From Algibacter sp. L1A34 (GTDB taxonomy: Bacteria > Bacteroidota > Bacteroidia > Flavobacteriales > Flavobacteriaceae): a DNA stretch of 64,000 nt. A model generated the notes under the pieces. That model did not search any database and had not been told where the DNA came from. It saw only the letters and a list, made by a program, of their open reading frames with translations. Location: contig NZ_CP047029.1 of assembly GCF_009796805.1 (NCBI RefSeq), positions 124,001-188,000 on the forward strand, written 5' to 3'. The stretch's first letter is position 1. Each line of letters begins with the position of its first letter. Below, piece by piece: positions 25,795 through 34,810 of the stretch. The position numbers and the translations under genes are program-made.

Positions 25795-26589
25795 ATGAAC
25801 AACAAGACCACACATATCATTTTAAAAACCGAAGATTTATCTATTGGTTATGCTTCCAAAAAGGCTAAAACGGTTGTGGCTTCTCAAATTAATATTGAAT
25901 TAAAAAAAGGAGAATTAATTGGGCTTGTAGGTGCCAATGGTATCGGGAAATCGACACTTTTACGAACATTAACAAACGTTCAAAAATCACTATCTGGCAC
26001 TGTTTTTATTAATGAAAAATCAATTTTAAATTATAACCCTTTAGATTTAGCAAAAGTATTAAGCTTGGTTTTAACCGAAAAAATAGCTTCCAGAAATTTA
26101 TCGGTTTTTGAACTTATTGCTTTAGGCAGACAGCCATATACCAATTGGGTTGGTAATTTATCGAAACACGATACAACCATTGTAAAAAATGCTATTCTTC
26201 AAACTAATATAGAAGATTTACAACATAAAAAATGCTTCGAATTAAGCGATGGTCAACTACAAAAAGTTATGATTGCTCGCGCCTTGGCTCAAGATACCGA
26301 TTTAATTATTCTAGATGAACCAACGTCTCATCTAGATATGTATCACAAGGCCTATATTCTGAAATTACTCCAAAAATTAGCTAAAGAAACAGGTAAGACT
26401 ATTCTATTTTCTTCACATGAAATAGATTTAGCCATCCAACTTTGCGATACTTTAATTGTAATGAATGCCGGAACCGTAGTTTCCGATCAACCGTGTAAAC
26501 TTATACAGCAAGGTGTTTTTGAATCACTTTTTCCAAAAGATTTAATAAGGTTTGATAAGGAAACTGGAAGTTTTAGGGTGGAGAAGTAA
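25795..26589 (+). CDS. btuD: ABC transporter ATPase, BtuD-like
   Basis: A 264-residue ATP-binding subunit. Walker A is VGANGIGKSTLL (about 43-54), the signature is ELSDGQLQKVMIARAL (about 146-161, with SDGQ replacing SGGQ), Walker B is LIILDEPTSHLD (about 169-180), and the switch His is in FSSHE. It powers import with the permease before it. The changed signature (SDGQ) is still compatible with activity; FecE/BtuD-type homologues vary there. The gene closes the three-gene transporter unit. Confidence 0.88.
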   Translation: MNNKTTHIILKTEDLSIGYASKKAKTVVASQINIELKKGELIGLVGANGIGKSTLLRTLTNVQKSLSGTVFINEKSILNYNPLDLAKVLSLVLTEKIASRNLSVFELIALGRQPYTNWVGNLSKHDTTIVKNAILQTNIEDLQHKKCFELSDGQLQKVMIARALAQDTDLIILDEPTSHLDMYHKAYILKLLQKLAKETGKTILFSSHEIDLAIQLCDTLIVMNAGTVVSDQPCKLIQQGVFESLFPKDLIRFDKETGSFRVEK

Positions 26590-26664
26590 ATATGTTTTAG
26601 TTGAAATATTTGTTTTCACTAAATAAAAATTCAAAATTAAGTTTAGAGGACATTCTTTTTTATT

Positions 26665-26695
26665 TTCAATCTTCAAACTAAAAAAATTATCTTTG
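26665..26695 (+). promoter_or_regulatory. Promoter of rmuC
   Basis: TATCTTTG at 26688-26695 is a full -7 match. A TTC at 26665-26667 stands at the -33 spacing. The transcript would start about 12 nt before the ATG at 26715. Confidence 0.5.
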
Positions 26696-26714
26696 AATAT
26701 ATACCTTTTTCACA

Positions 26715-28106
26715 ATGAACGAAAACATAATTCTCATACTCGCCATCCTAATTTCTGCTACCATTGGTGGTTATTTAGGCATGCTTTTCACTAAACTTAA
26801 AAGTAAAAGCGAAAACAGTACACTCGAAGAACGCAATAGTAATTTGCAACAACAATTCGACGATTTTAAGCAATACACACAAAGCGAAAGCGAGAAACAA
26901 AACAACATTAACACGACTCAAGTATCGGAATTAAAAGAAACCATTTCAAAAATTGAAAACGACCGCGAAAATATCCGTCGTGAAAAAGATTTTTTAAATG
27001 CTGAATTAGCTCGTAGAAACACAGAATTCGAAAACCTGCAAGCTTTAAACCTAAAACGCGATGCCGAACTGGAAGAACGCCAAGAGCAACTACGCAAAGA
27101 TTTTGAGCTTCTTGCAACGAAAATCCTAGATGAAAAATCGGAGAAATTCACCCTTCAGAATAAAGAAAACATCACTAATATCTTAAATCCGCTTCAAGAA
27201 AAAATTAAAGTTTTTGAGCAAAAAGTCGATTTAACCCAAAAGGAAAGTATTAGTATGCATTCTGCTTTAAAAGAGCAATTGTTAGGCTTAAAAGATTTGA
27301 ACCAACAAATGACCAAAGAAACAACTAACCTAACGCGTGCGCTAAAAGGAGATAGCAAAATGCAAGGAAATTGGGGTGAATTGGTTTTGGAGCGCGTTCT
27401 GGAAAAATCGGGATTAGAGAAAGATCGCGAATATTTTGTACAGCAAAGTTTTACTCTAGAAGATGGCTCTCGCGTGTTACCCGATGTGGTTTTGAACTTG
27501 CCCGACGGCAAAAAGATGATTATTGACAGTAAAGTATCCTTAACCGATTACGAACGTTTTGTTAATGCTGAACTTGAAGACCAACCGCAGTTTTTAAAAG
27601 CGCACATTAACTCGATTAAACGCCATATAGATCAACTTTCTGATAAAAATTATCAAGATTTGTATGATATAGAATCTCCCGATTTTGTATTGCTTTTTAT
27701 CCCAATAGAACCTGCTTTTGCCGTTGTTGTAAATGAAGATAACTCTATTTACAACAAGGCTTTCGAGAAAAACATTGTTATTGTTACGCCTTCCACCCTA
27801 TTGGCAACGCTTCGAACTATTGATAGTATGTGGAACAATGAAAAACAACAACAAAATGCTATCGAAATTGCACGACAAGCTGGAGCTCTTTATGATAAAT
27901 TTGAAGGTTTGATAAAGGATTTAACCAACGTTGGAAAGAAAATTGATGCTGCAAAAACCGACTATTCATCTGCGATGAATAAACTTGTTGACGGCCGAGG
28001 AAACATAATTACTAGCGTAGAAAAACTTAAAAAAATGGGAGCAAAAGCGAAAAAGGCTTTACCTGAAGCTATTATTAAACGCGCTCAAGAAGATGAATTA
28101 CTTTAA
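26715..28106 (+). CDS. rmuC: DNA recombination protein RmuC
   Basis: A 463-residue protein. It has an N-terminal membrane segment (ILILAILISATIGGYLGMLF, about 4-23), a long coiled coil (about 35-210, rich in E/K/Q heptads), and the RmuC nuclease-like core: GNWGELVLERVLEKSGL, LPDVVLNLPDGKKMIIDSKVSL and FVLLFIPIEPAF (PD-(D/E)xK-like). RmuC limits inversions at short repeats in E. coli. The gene is not part of an obvious operon. The chosen ATG follows a full -7 box with a short leader. Confidence 0.93.
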   Translation: MNENIILILAILISATIGGYLGMLFTKLKSKSENSTLEERNSNLQQQFDDFKQYTQSESEKQNNINTTQVSELKETISKIENDRENIRREKDFLNAELARRNTEFENLQALNLKRDAELEERQEQLRKDFELLATKILDEKSEKFTLQNKENITNILNPLQEKIKVFEQKVDLTQKESISMHSALKEQLLGLKDLNQQMTKETTNLTRALKGDSKMQGNWGELVLERVLEKSGLEKDREYFVQQSFTLEDGSRVLPDVVLNLPDGKKMIIDSKVSLTDYERFVNAELEDQPQFLKAHINSIKRHIDQLSDKNYQDLYDIESPDFVLLFIPIEPAFAVVVNEDNSIYNKAFEKNIVIVTPSTLLATLRTIDSMWNNEKQQQNAIEIARQAGALYDKFEGLIKDLTNVGKKIDAAKTDYSSAMNKLVDGRGNIITSVEKLKKMGAKAKKALPEAIIKRAQEDELL

Positions 28107-28311
28107 TACTATTCTATATCTTTATTTTAAGTGTAATTAAAACCTGAAATTTTAGCATTATAAAAATCAATACATTGCGAAAACAATTTTTTAAAAGTCT
28201 CTTTCCTTAAAACTTCCTAAAAATTAAATACATTTAGGAAATACATTTTATATATTCATATTTTAGAATATATTTAAATGCTACTAATTATAATTTAAGG
28301 CCATACATTTT

Positions 28312-28848
28312 ATGTTTAAACATCCAAAAGACTCGCAAATATCAATATCTCACCTTATGTTACCATCGAATTCCAATTTTAGTGGAAAAATTCATGGTGG
28401 TTATATTCTTAATTTAATGGATCAAATTGCATTTGCATGCGCATCAAAACATTCACGTAATTATTGCGTTACAGCCTCTGTTAATAAAGTAGATTTTTTA
28501 AACCCTATTGATGTTGGAGAACTTGTTACTCTTAAAGCTTCTATAAACTATACAGGAAGAACGTCTATGGTTGTTGGTGTTCGTGTAGAATCGGAAAATA
28601 TTCAATCTGGATTAACAAAACATTGCAATTCAAGCTATTTTACAATGGTTGCAAAAGATGAAAAAGGAAATAACGCTGCGGTTCCAGGAATTATTTTAGA
28701 TGATGAGCAAAGTGTGCGTCGTTTTGCTAGAAGTATGAAAAGACAAGAACAATCGCGTTCTAGAAGTAATAATTTTAAATCATCGGAATTTATAATTGCA
28801 GACCATTTAGAATTTGTAAAAACTCAAAATGCAAAGATTACGTTTTAA
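28312..28848 (+). CDS. Acyl-CoA thioesterase (hotdog fold, YciA/ACOT type)
   Basis: A 178-residue single hotdog-domain enzyme. Visible family features are NFSGKIHGGYILNLMDQIAFACASKHSR (the active-site helix with the His-Gly-Gly and Asp) and VTASVNKVDFLNPIDVGELVTLKASINYTGRTSMVVGVRVES. It hydrolyses acyl-CoA to free acid and CoA. The C-terminal extension (RRFARSMKRQEQSRSRSNNFK) is basic and longer than in E. coli YciA. It stands alone and is followed by a strong terminator hairpin. Confidence 0.9.
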   Translation: MFKHPKDSQISISHLMLPSNSNFSGKIHGGYILNLMDQIAFACASKHSRNYCVTASVNKVDFLNPIDVGELVTLKASINYTGRTSMVVGVRVESENIQSGLTKHCNSSYFTMVAKDEKGNNAAVPGIILDDEQSVRRFARSMKRQEQSRSRSNNFKSSEFIIADHLEFVKTQNAKITF

Positions 28849-28888
28849 ATCTGATCGGATTCCTGATATATTTCTCAGAATTTATTCA

Positions 28889-28932
28889 AAAAAAAAGTTC
28901 AATTAACTAAGTTTAGTTAATTGAACTTTTAA
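28889..28932. terminator. Bidirectional terminator
   Basis: AAAAGTTCAATTAACT (28893-28908) pairs perfectly with AGTTAATTGAACTTTT (28915-28930), a 16-bp stem with A and T runs, between two convergent genes. Confidence 0.92.
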
Positions 28933-28949
28933 ATAAATAGCAGGTAATA

Positions 28950-29792
28950 TTATAATCTGCTTAATAATTCAGCTTTCTTCTTTTCAAACTCATCTACTGA
29001 AAGAATATCCTTGTTTTTTAAATTAGCTAACTTTTCTATTTTCATAAAAATATCTTCCTCCAAAGCACTATTGTTATTATTAGTGTTCGAATTATTGTTA
29101 TTGTCATTAGTGTTTACAGGAGCCTGTTCCATAATTATTGGTTCTGGCTGATTCTGCATTGCATTATTATTATTATTATTATTATTAACTTGTTCTGGCT
29201 GTTGTGGTTTAGGTTTATTTTCTCCACCCGAAACAATAGGCAAAGTATTTAAATCTACCGTACCATATTGGCTTGTAAATGTAACTGAATAATTCCCACC
29301 TTGTTGTTGCCCTACACCACCTATATGGTTATCAAGCGTATCAAATACGGTTACTTTTCCATTCTGTTGAATCGCTAAACGCCCAATGTTAGAAAAAATA
29401 GCATAACTCGTTCCGTTTTGACTACCTGTAGAATTAGGAAAACCTAAATCTCCCCACCAGTTCCCAGATCCTGATTGAAATCCGTTTTGGTTTTGTGTTT
29501 TCGGTAAAGGTTTATATTGTATTCCTCCTTGATTTATTAAGTTTGATAACTCGTTGCACAACCCATCTACAGTAGATTTAAGTTGGTTGTTAAACATATC
29601 GCCAACCATAGTCATGCCACCTTGCATCCACTGACCTCCGCCACCAAGCTCGGAAATATTAAATTGGGCCATTGTACCATTACTTCTCATAAGTGCTTGC
29701 GTTAAATCTGTAACAGCATTAACACTTACACCATAACGGTTTGCTACATTCGTCATATTCTGAAAACTAGCATCTGTAAATATTGCATTCAT
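28950..29792 (-). CDS. SHOCT-domain protein with asparagine-rich linker
   Basis: A 280-residue protein. Residues about 1-185 are a domain I do not recognise, rich in glycine and glutamine and without a signal peptide. Residues about 200-245 are a low-complexity Asn tract encoded by ATT/GTT repeats on the plus strand. The C-terminal 30 residues (KIEKLANLKNKDILSVDEFEKKKAELLSRL) form a SHOCT domain, a short helix module that usually binds other proteins or RNA. The repeat units are three bases long, so slippage would change only tract length. Function unknown. Confidence 0.75.
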   Translation of the reverse strand: MNAIFTDASFQNMTNVANRYGVSVNAVTDLTQALMRSNGTMAQFNISELGGGGQWMQGGMTMVGDMFNNQLKSTVDGLCNELSNLINQGGIQYKPLPKTQNQNGFQSGSGNWWGDLGFPNSTGSQNGTSYAIFSNIGRLAIQQNGKVTVFDTLDNHIGGVGQQQGGNYSVTFTSQYGTVDLNTLPIVSGGENKPKPQQPEQVNNNNNNNNAMQNQPEPIIMEQAPVNTNDNNNNSNTNNNNSALEEDIFMKIEKLANLKNKDILSVDEFEKKKAELLSRL

Positions 29793-29843
29793 AATTATAT
29801 CTTTCTTTTTTTAGTTAAAAATGTTAACCTAACAATTTTGCCG

Positions 29844-29851
29844 CAAAGGTA
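29844..29851 (-). promoter_or_regulatory. -7 promoter box of the SHOCT-domain gene
   Basis: TACCTTTG on the minus strand is a full match to the -7 consensus, 52 nt before the ATG. No clear TTG stands at the -33 spacing. Confidence 0.4.
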
Positions 29852-30054
29852 GACTATAGAAATATGAATAACCATCTTTTACACAGAAGTTTAGCATATA
29901 TTTCACATTATTTTTGAATGAATATTCTTTCCGAAGAATTACTTATTACTTTCTCATGAAGCCGCCGTTAAAAAAAGGTTAATTAAGCCAAATTATTTGG
30001 TCATTATTTACTTTACTTTCAACCACCAATAAACTGTTTTTAAATAAGTTAACC

Positions 30055-30086
30055 TTCATTTTTTCAATAGAAAATTATTAACTTTG
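30055..30086 (+). promoter_or_regulatory. Promoter candidate of the enolase gene
   Basis: TAACTTTG at 30079-30086 matches the -7 consensus and TTC at 30055-30057 stands at the -33 spacing. The leader would be about 125 nt. The rest of the 29852..30215 gap is AT-rich with no other feature seen. Confidence 0.4.
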
Positions 30087-30215
30087 ATTAATATCTTAGA
30101 TTAAAGAATTAAGCCGATTTCCTGTTTATATCGCTCCATGTAACGATAAGAAAACTCTTCTCGAAATCAATTAATTTTAATAAAACAATAAATTTAAATA
30201 TAACACATTTAGGTT

Positions 30216-31508
30216 ATGAAAATTCAAAAAGTTGAAGCAATCGAAATACTCGATTCAAGAGGAAACCCCACAGTAGAAGTAAACTTAAGATTAGAAGATG
30301 GAACAATCGCGAGAGCCATGGTGCCGAGCGGAGCATCGACAGGAGAACGAGAAGCTACAGAGTTAAGGGATGGTGATAAAAATCGATATGGAGGTAAAGG
30401 CGTATTAAAAGCGGTTAATAACGTAAACACCGTAATAGCCAAAGCTATTGAAAACAAACATTTTATAAACCAACGTGAATTAGATTATTTTTTAATAGAC
30501 CTAGATGGCACAAAGAATAAATCGAAATTAGGTGCCAATGCCATACTTGGTGTTTCTATGGCTTTTGCACGTGCCAAGGCATTAAGTTCACGCATGCCAC
30601 TATACCAATATTTAGGAGGTAGCAATGCTCACGTTATGCCTGTGCCTTGTATGAATGTTATTAACGGTGGAAGACATGCTGACAATACGATAGATTTTCA
30701 AGAATTTATGATTGCGCCTCACAATGCGCCATCCTTTAAAGAATCTATAAGAATGGGTGAAGAAGTTTTTCATTCGTTAAAAACAGTATTAAAATCTAAA
30801 GGCTTTAGTACTGGTGTTGGAGATGAAGGTGGTTTTGCTCCCGATTTAAAATCGAACGAACAGGCTGTTGAAATGATTTTAGAAGGTATTACCAAAGCAG
30901 GTTACACACCAGGAAAAGATGTTGGCATTTGTGTAGACCCTGCAACAAGTGAAATGTGGGAAGATGGCAAGTATAAATTTTTTAAAAGTTCTCAAAAACT
31001 AGTTTCAAGTGACGACATGATTAAGCTATGGGAAAGCTGGGTAAACCAATACCCTATTGTTCTATTAGAAGATGGTTTATCTGAAAATGATTGGGAAGGC
31101 TGGAAAAACATGACAGATACTATTGGTAAAAAAATTGAAGTTGTAGGTGACGATTTGTTCTGCACAAATAAATCTATTCTAGCAGAAGGTATTAGTAAAG
31201 GTGTTGCAAATTCAATTTTAATTAAACTTAACCAAATAGGAACTGTAACAGAAACACTAGAAACCATAGAACTTGCCAATAAAAACTCTTATAATTGTTT
31301 TGTTTCTCACAGAAGTGGTGAAACTGTAGATAGTTTTATTGCAGATTTAACGGTTGGTATTAATGCTGGACATTTAAAAACTGGTAGTGGTTGCCGTGGT
31401 GAACGTATAGAAAAATTCAATCAACTTATGCGAATTGAAAATGAATTAGGAAGTGCTTCAAATTTTGCAGGAATTAAAGCTTTTAAAAACGCTGGATTAC
31501 TACAATAG
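30216..31508 (+). CDS. eno: Enolase (phosphopyruvate hydratase), possibly a second copy
   Basis: A 430-residue enolase that interconverts 2-phosphoglycerate and phosphoenolpyruvate. Active-site residues are present: [10 protein letters not shown] (Glu acid/base), the VGDDLF metal ligand, ILIKLNQIG (catalytic Lys) and SHRSGET and LKTG. Odd points: the usual GAPCRSER block reads GSGCRGER and the metal-binding IEDG reads LLEDG. The N-terminus [27 protein letters not shown] also differs from the flavobacterial type that I recall. It neighbours glycerol catabolism genes, which feed glycolysis, but it faces them and has its own promoter and terminator. It may be a paralogue or acquired copy. Confidence 0.93.
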   Translation: MKIQKVEAIEILDSRGNPTVEVNLRLEDGTIARAMVPSGASTGEREATELRDGDKNRYGGKGVLKAVNNVNTVIAKAIENKHFINQRELDYFLIDLDGTKNKSKLGANAILGVSMAFARAKALSSRMPLYQYLGGSNAHVMPVPCMNVINGGRHADNTIDFQEFMIAPHNAPSFKESIRMGEEVFHSLKTVLKSKGFSTGVGDEGGFAPDLKSNEQAVEMILEGITKAGYTPGKDVGICVDPATSEMWEDGKYKFFKSSQKLVSSDDMIKLWESWVNQYPIVLLEDGLSENDWEGWKNMTDTIGKKIEVVGDDLFCTNKSILAEGISKGVANSILIKLNQIGTVTETLETIELANKNSYNCFVSHRSGETVDSFIADLTVGINAGHLKTGSGCRGERIEKFNQLMRIENELGSASNFAGIKAFKNAGLLQ

Positions 31509-31535
31509 AGATAAATAAAATAACAACACAGAATT

Positions 31536-31564
31536 AAAAAAAGCCCTTAATAAGGGCTTTTTTT
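31536..31564 (+). terminator. Terminator after enolase
   Basis: AAAAGCCCTT pairs with AAGGGCTTTT around an AATA-type loop, followed by T residues, about 28 nt after the enolase stop. Confidence 0.88.
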
Positions 31565-31635
31565 AATGATTTATATTTTCTTTTGAAAAAGATAAATCAT
31601 ACTTTTTAAATATTAAAAGAATAAAATTTATCTAT

Positions 31636-31692
31636 AAAAAAAAAGCTACTTCCCCCTTAACATAAAATAAAAGTCAAAGGGAAGCAGCTTTC
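31636..31692 (-). terminator. Terminator of the glycerol operon
   Basis: On the minus strand AAAGCTGCTTCCCTTT pairs imperfectly with AAGGGGGAAGTAGCTTT, enclosing an AT-rich loop and followed by a T run. It lies 18 nt after the last gene of the unit. Confidence 0.8.
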
Positions 31693-31710
31693 GCTATATA
31701 AATATATTAT

Positions 31711-32478
31711 TTAAAATAAGCTAATTGCTAACTGCACTCTAGCTATTCTTAATGAAGGATTCCACATGGTTGTTGCAGACACAGGGAAACTTAAATCTGA
31801 AAACTTAAGTATTTTAGTTGCTGTTAAACCAACATTAACCAAATCGAAGTTTTGATCGCCATCACCATATAAATGAGTATCACCATCAAAAGAGAAACCT
31901 GCTCCTACAAAACCTTTTAAATTAACTTTAGTATCGCGAATTATAGGGTAAGATGCTTCTACGTAAGTAGAATAACGTTGATCTCTATCTCCATCGCTAT
32001 TAAGTTGAGAATCTCCACTACCGTATAATAATACATCAGCTTCTAAACGTAATGGGAAGTTATCATCAAATTGATAAGACGTTCTTAAATCAATTAAATG
32101 CGTTGTTGTGTTTTTATCATAATTCCACACATCTGGAACTGCTACACTACGTGTGTTAAATAAATCCCATATACCTATAGATAAACCGTTTTTAGCATAT
32201 TGAGCATAGTAATTTATTTCTTTATAAGATGTTCCGTCACTTTCATTTGAAAAAGCCATCCCTCCCCAAAAACCAGTAGTAAAACTACCTGATTTATTTA
32301 ATTTTAATTTTGAAAAAACAGCTACCATCGGCTTATCTGTAATAACCAAACCCCTCCATAGATGGTTAGTTTTTACATCTACATTAAAATCGATAGGACT
32401 ATCTTTTAATTCAGTTTCTTGGGAAAACCCCATTTGCACTGCTATAAGTGCTACAAATACTATTAATATATTTTTCAT
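31711..32478 (-). CDS. Outer-membrane beta-barrel protein, putative glycerol porin
   Basis: A 255-residue exported protein with a signal peptide (MKNILIVFVALIAVQMGFS) and a predicted beta-barrel: alternating aromatic and glycine strands ending in the C-terminal ARVQLAISLF, a typical barrel end with terminal Phe. The VDVKTNHLWRGLVITDKPMVAV stretch resembles the TorF/Gcw_chp family of putative porins. It follows glpF with a 35-nt gap and precedes the operon terminator, so it is the last gene of the glycerol unit. A role in passing glycerol or glycerophosphodiesters across the outer membrane is inferred from this place only. Confidence 0.75.
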   Translation of the reverse strand: MKNILIVFVALIAVQMGFSQETELKDSPIDFNVDVKTNHLWRGLVITDKPMVAVFSKLKLNKSGSFTTGFWGGMAFSNESDGTSYKEINYYAQYAKNGLSIGIWDLFNTRSVAVPDVWNYDKNTTTHLIDLRTSYQFDDNFPLRLEADVLLYGSGDSQLNSDGDRDQRYSTYVEASYPIIRDTKVNLKGFVGAGFSFDGDTHLYGDGDQNFDLVNVGLTATKILKFSDLSFPVSATTMWNPSLRIARVQLAISLF

Positions 32479-32513
32479 TTTATTTTGATATAATTTGATA
32501 TAATAAGATTACC

Positions 32514-33251
32514 CTACATTAAATACATATATAAATAAGCTGCGATTACACAACCAATAATAGGACCTACTATAGGAACCCAAGCATAACCCCAATCACT
32601 TTTACCTTTTATAGGTAAAATAGAGTGCATAATTCTCGGACCTAAATCTCTAGCCGGATTAATGGCATATCCTGTAGTACCACCTAAAGACAAACCAATT
32701 ACCCAAACAAGGAAAGCTACAGGTATTGCTCCAATAGATCCCAAACCAATAAGAGCTTCAGGATTTCCTTCTATCCCCAAATCAAGACTTGGACCTGCTA
32801 TATAGAATATAACAAAGATCAAAACAAAAGTTCCTATAATCTCACTCATTAAATTTGAAAAGGTATTTTTAATTGCTGGCCCTGTACTAAAACAAGCTAA
32901 TTTACCCGCATCATCATCAGTTATTTTAAAGTGATCTTTATAAAATAACCACACTAAAAATGCGCCTATCATGGCTCCTATCATTTCCCCTGCAAGATAT
33001 TCTGGAACTAAAGCCCAAGAAACTTTACCTGCCACGGCCAAACCAATAGTTACCGCTGGATTTAAATGCGCACCACTATAAGGCCCTGCTACTATAACAC
33101 CTACAAACACAGCCAACGCCCATGCTGTAGTAATTTCGATCCATCCTGCACCACCAGCCTTTGTATCTTTTAAGACTACATTAGCTACAACACCATTACC
33201 TAATAGAATCATTAGCATGGTTCCTAATATTTCTGCTACTAAAATTGACAT
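32514..33251 (-). CDS. glpF: Glycerol uptake facilitator (MIP family)
   Basis: A 245-residue aquaglyceroporin with six helices and two half-helices. Both NPA motifs are visible: HLNPAVTIG (about 64-72) and YAINPARDLGPR (about 190-201); the aspartate after the second motif (NPARD) is the mark of glycerol rather than water channels. It lets glycerol enter by facilitated diffusion, to be trapped by glycerol kinase encoded just upstream (32-nt gap). The gene is third in glpD-glpK-glpF-porin. Confidence 0.95.
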   Translation of the reverse strand: MSILVAEILGTMLMILLGNGVVANVVLKDTKAGGAGWIEITTAWALAVFVGVIVAGPYSGAHLNPAVTIGLAVAGKVSWALVPEYLAGEMIGAMIGAFLVWLFYKDHFKITDDDAGKLACFSTGPAIKNTFSNLMSEIIGTFVLIFVIFYIAGPSLDLGIEGNPEALIGLGSIGAIPVAFLVWVIGLSLGGTTGYAINPARDLGPRIMHSILPIKGKSDWGYAWVPIVGPIIGCVIAAYLYMYLM

Positions 33252-33283
33252 AATTTTCTATTTTTATGATTATTGATAAGTAT

Positions 33284-34780
33284 TTATTCTTCGATCCAAT
33301 GTTGAGCGCACTTAACAGCTTTATGCCAGTAATGCAACATATCTTCAACTTTGTCTTTAGCAGCTTTTGGAAAGAACTCCTTATCAATACTCCATTGCGA
33401 TTGAATATCATCTACACTATCCCAATAACCAACAGCTAAACCTGCCAAATAAGCCGCTCCCATTGCAGTGGTCTCTAAGGTTTTAGGTCTTATAATTTTA
33501 AATCCAAATAAATCAGATTGTATCTGCATTAATAAATCACTTGCTGCAGCACCACCATCTACTCTTAATTCTATACTTTCTTCTCCTGCATCGGCTTCCA
33601 TGGCTTTCACAATATCGTATACTTGAAAAGCAATCCCCTCTAAGGTAGCGCGTGCAATATGTGCATCTGTAGTACCTCTAGTAATACCCAGCATAGCTCC
33701 ACGAGCATATTGATCCCAATAAGGTGCTCCTAAACCTGTTAATGCTGGTACAAAATATACACCACCGTTATCTTTAACTGTTTCTGCTAAATAATTAATT
33801 CCTGGTGCTGTTTTCACCATTTTTGCTCCATCACGTAACCATTGTATAGCGGCTCCACCAACAAATACACTTCCTTCTAGAGCGTAGGTTGTTTTTCCAT
33901 TAATTTTCCAAGCAACTGTTGTCAGTAAATTATTTTTTGAATACACCGCTTTATCTCCCGTATTCATTAATAAGAAACATCCTGTGCCGTAAGTATTTTT
34001 AACCATTCCAGGTTTTGTACACATTTGGCCAAATAAAGCCGCTTGTTGATCTCCTGCAATACCCGCAATAGGAATTTTAGATGAAAATAAAGTAGTCGCT
34101 GTACTTCCGTAAATTTCACTACTTTCCTTAACTTCTGGCAACATAGCTTTAGGAATATTGAACAAAGCCATCAACTCTTCATCCCAAGCCATGGTATGAA
34201 TATTGAATAACATCGTTCTACTTGCATTAGAAACATCTGTAATAAACATTTTACCCCGAGTAAGCTTCCAAACAACCCAAGTATCTACCGTACCAAAACA
34301 TAGTTTTCCTGCTTCGGCTTTTTCTCTAGCACCTTCTACATTATCAAGAATCCATTTTAATTTAGTTGCAGAAAAATAAGCATCGATTACTAAGCCCGTT
34401 TTCTTTTTAATCATATCCACATGACCAGCATCCTTAAGACTATCGCAATATTTAGCCGTTCTTCTATCTTGCCAGACTATTGCGTTGTAAATTGGTTCAC
34501 TGGTTTCACGATCCCAAACAATAACGGTTTCCCTTTGATTAGTAATCCCTATGGCTGCAATATCATCTCCAGAAACACCTTCTTGAGCAACAACCTCGGC
34601 TGCTACAGATATTTGTGAAGACCAAATGTCATTCGGGTTATGCTCTACCCATCCTGGCTTAGGAAAAATTTGTTCAAACGCTTTCTGAGAAACTCTTACA
34701 ATTTCTCCATCGTGATTAAATAAAATTGCTCGGGATGATGTTGTCCCTTGGTCGAATGCTAAAATTAATTTACTTTTCAT
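33284..34780 (-). CDS. glpK: Glycerol kinase
   Basis: A 498-residue FGGY-family kinase making sn-glycerol 3-phosphate from glycerol and ATP. Diagnostic parts: the N-terminal [15 protein letters not shown] phosphate loop, the [19 protein letters not shown]-like middle, [13 protein letters not shown], and [18 protein letters not shown] near the C-terminus. Length matches GlpK (about 500). It lies 30 nt after glpD and 32 nt before glpF in the same direction. Expression is expected to follow the GlpR-like regulator encoded on the other strand. Confidence 0.96.
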   Translation of the reverse strand: MKSKLILAFDQGTTSSRAILFNHDGEIVRVSQKAFEQIFPKPGWVEHNPNDIWSSQISVAAEVVAQEGVSGDDIAAIGITNQRETVIVWDRETSEPIYNAIVWQDRRTAKYCDSLKDAGHVDMIKKKTGLVIDAYFSATKLKWILDNVEGAREKAEAGKLCFGTVDTWVVWKLTRGKMFITDVSNASRTMLFNIHTMAWDEELMALFNIPKAMLPEVKESSEIYGSTATTLFSSKIPIAGIAGDQQAALFGQMCTKPGMVKNTYGTGCFLLMNTGDKAVYSKNNLLTTVAWKINGKTTYALEGSVFVGGAAIQWLRDGAKMVKTAPGINYLAETVKDNGGVYFVPALTGLGAPYWDQYARGAMLGITRGTTDAHIARATLEGIAFQVYDIVKAMEADAGEESIELRVDGGAAASDLLMQIQSDLFGFKIIRPKTLETTAMGAAYLAGLAVGYWDSVDDIQSQWSIDKEFFPKAAKDKVEDMLHYWHKAVKCAQHWIEE

Positions 34781-34810
34781 GTCTAATTTAATTTAGTGGT
34801 TTTTAGTTGT

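Noticed and set aside
29159-29190. ATT repeat tract as a phase-variation switch
   Set aside because: The unit is three bases, so slippage changes only the number of Asn residues and cannot switch the gene off.
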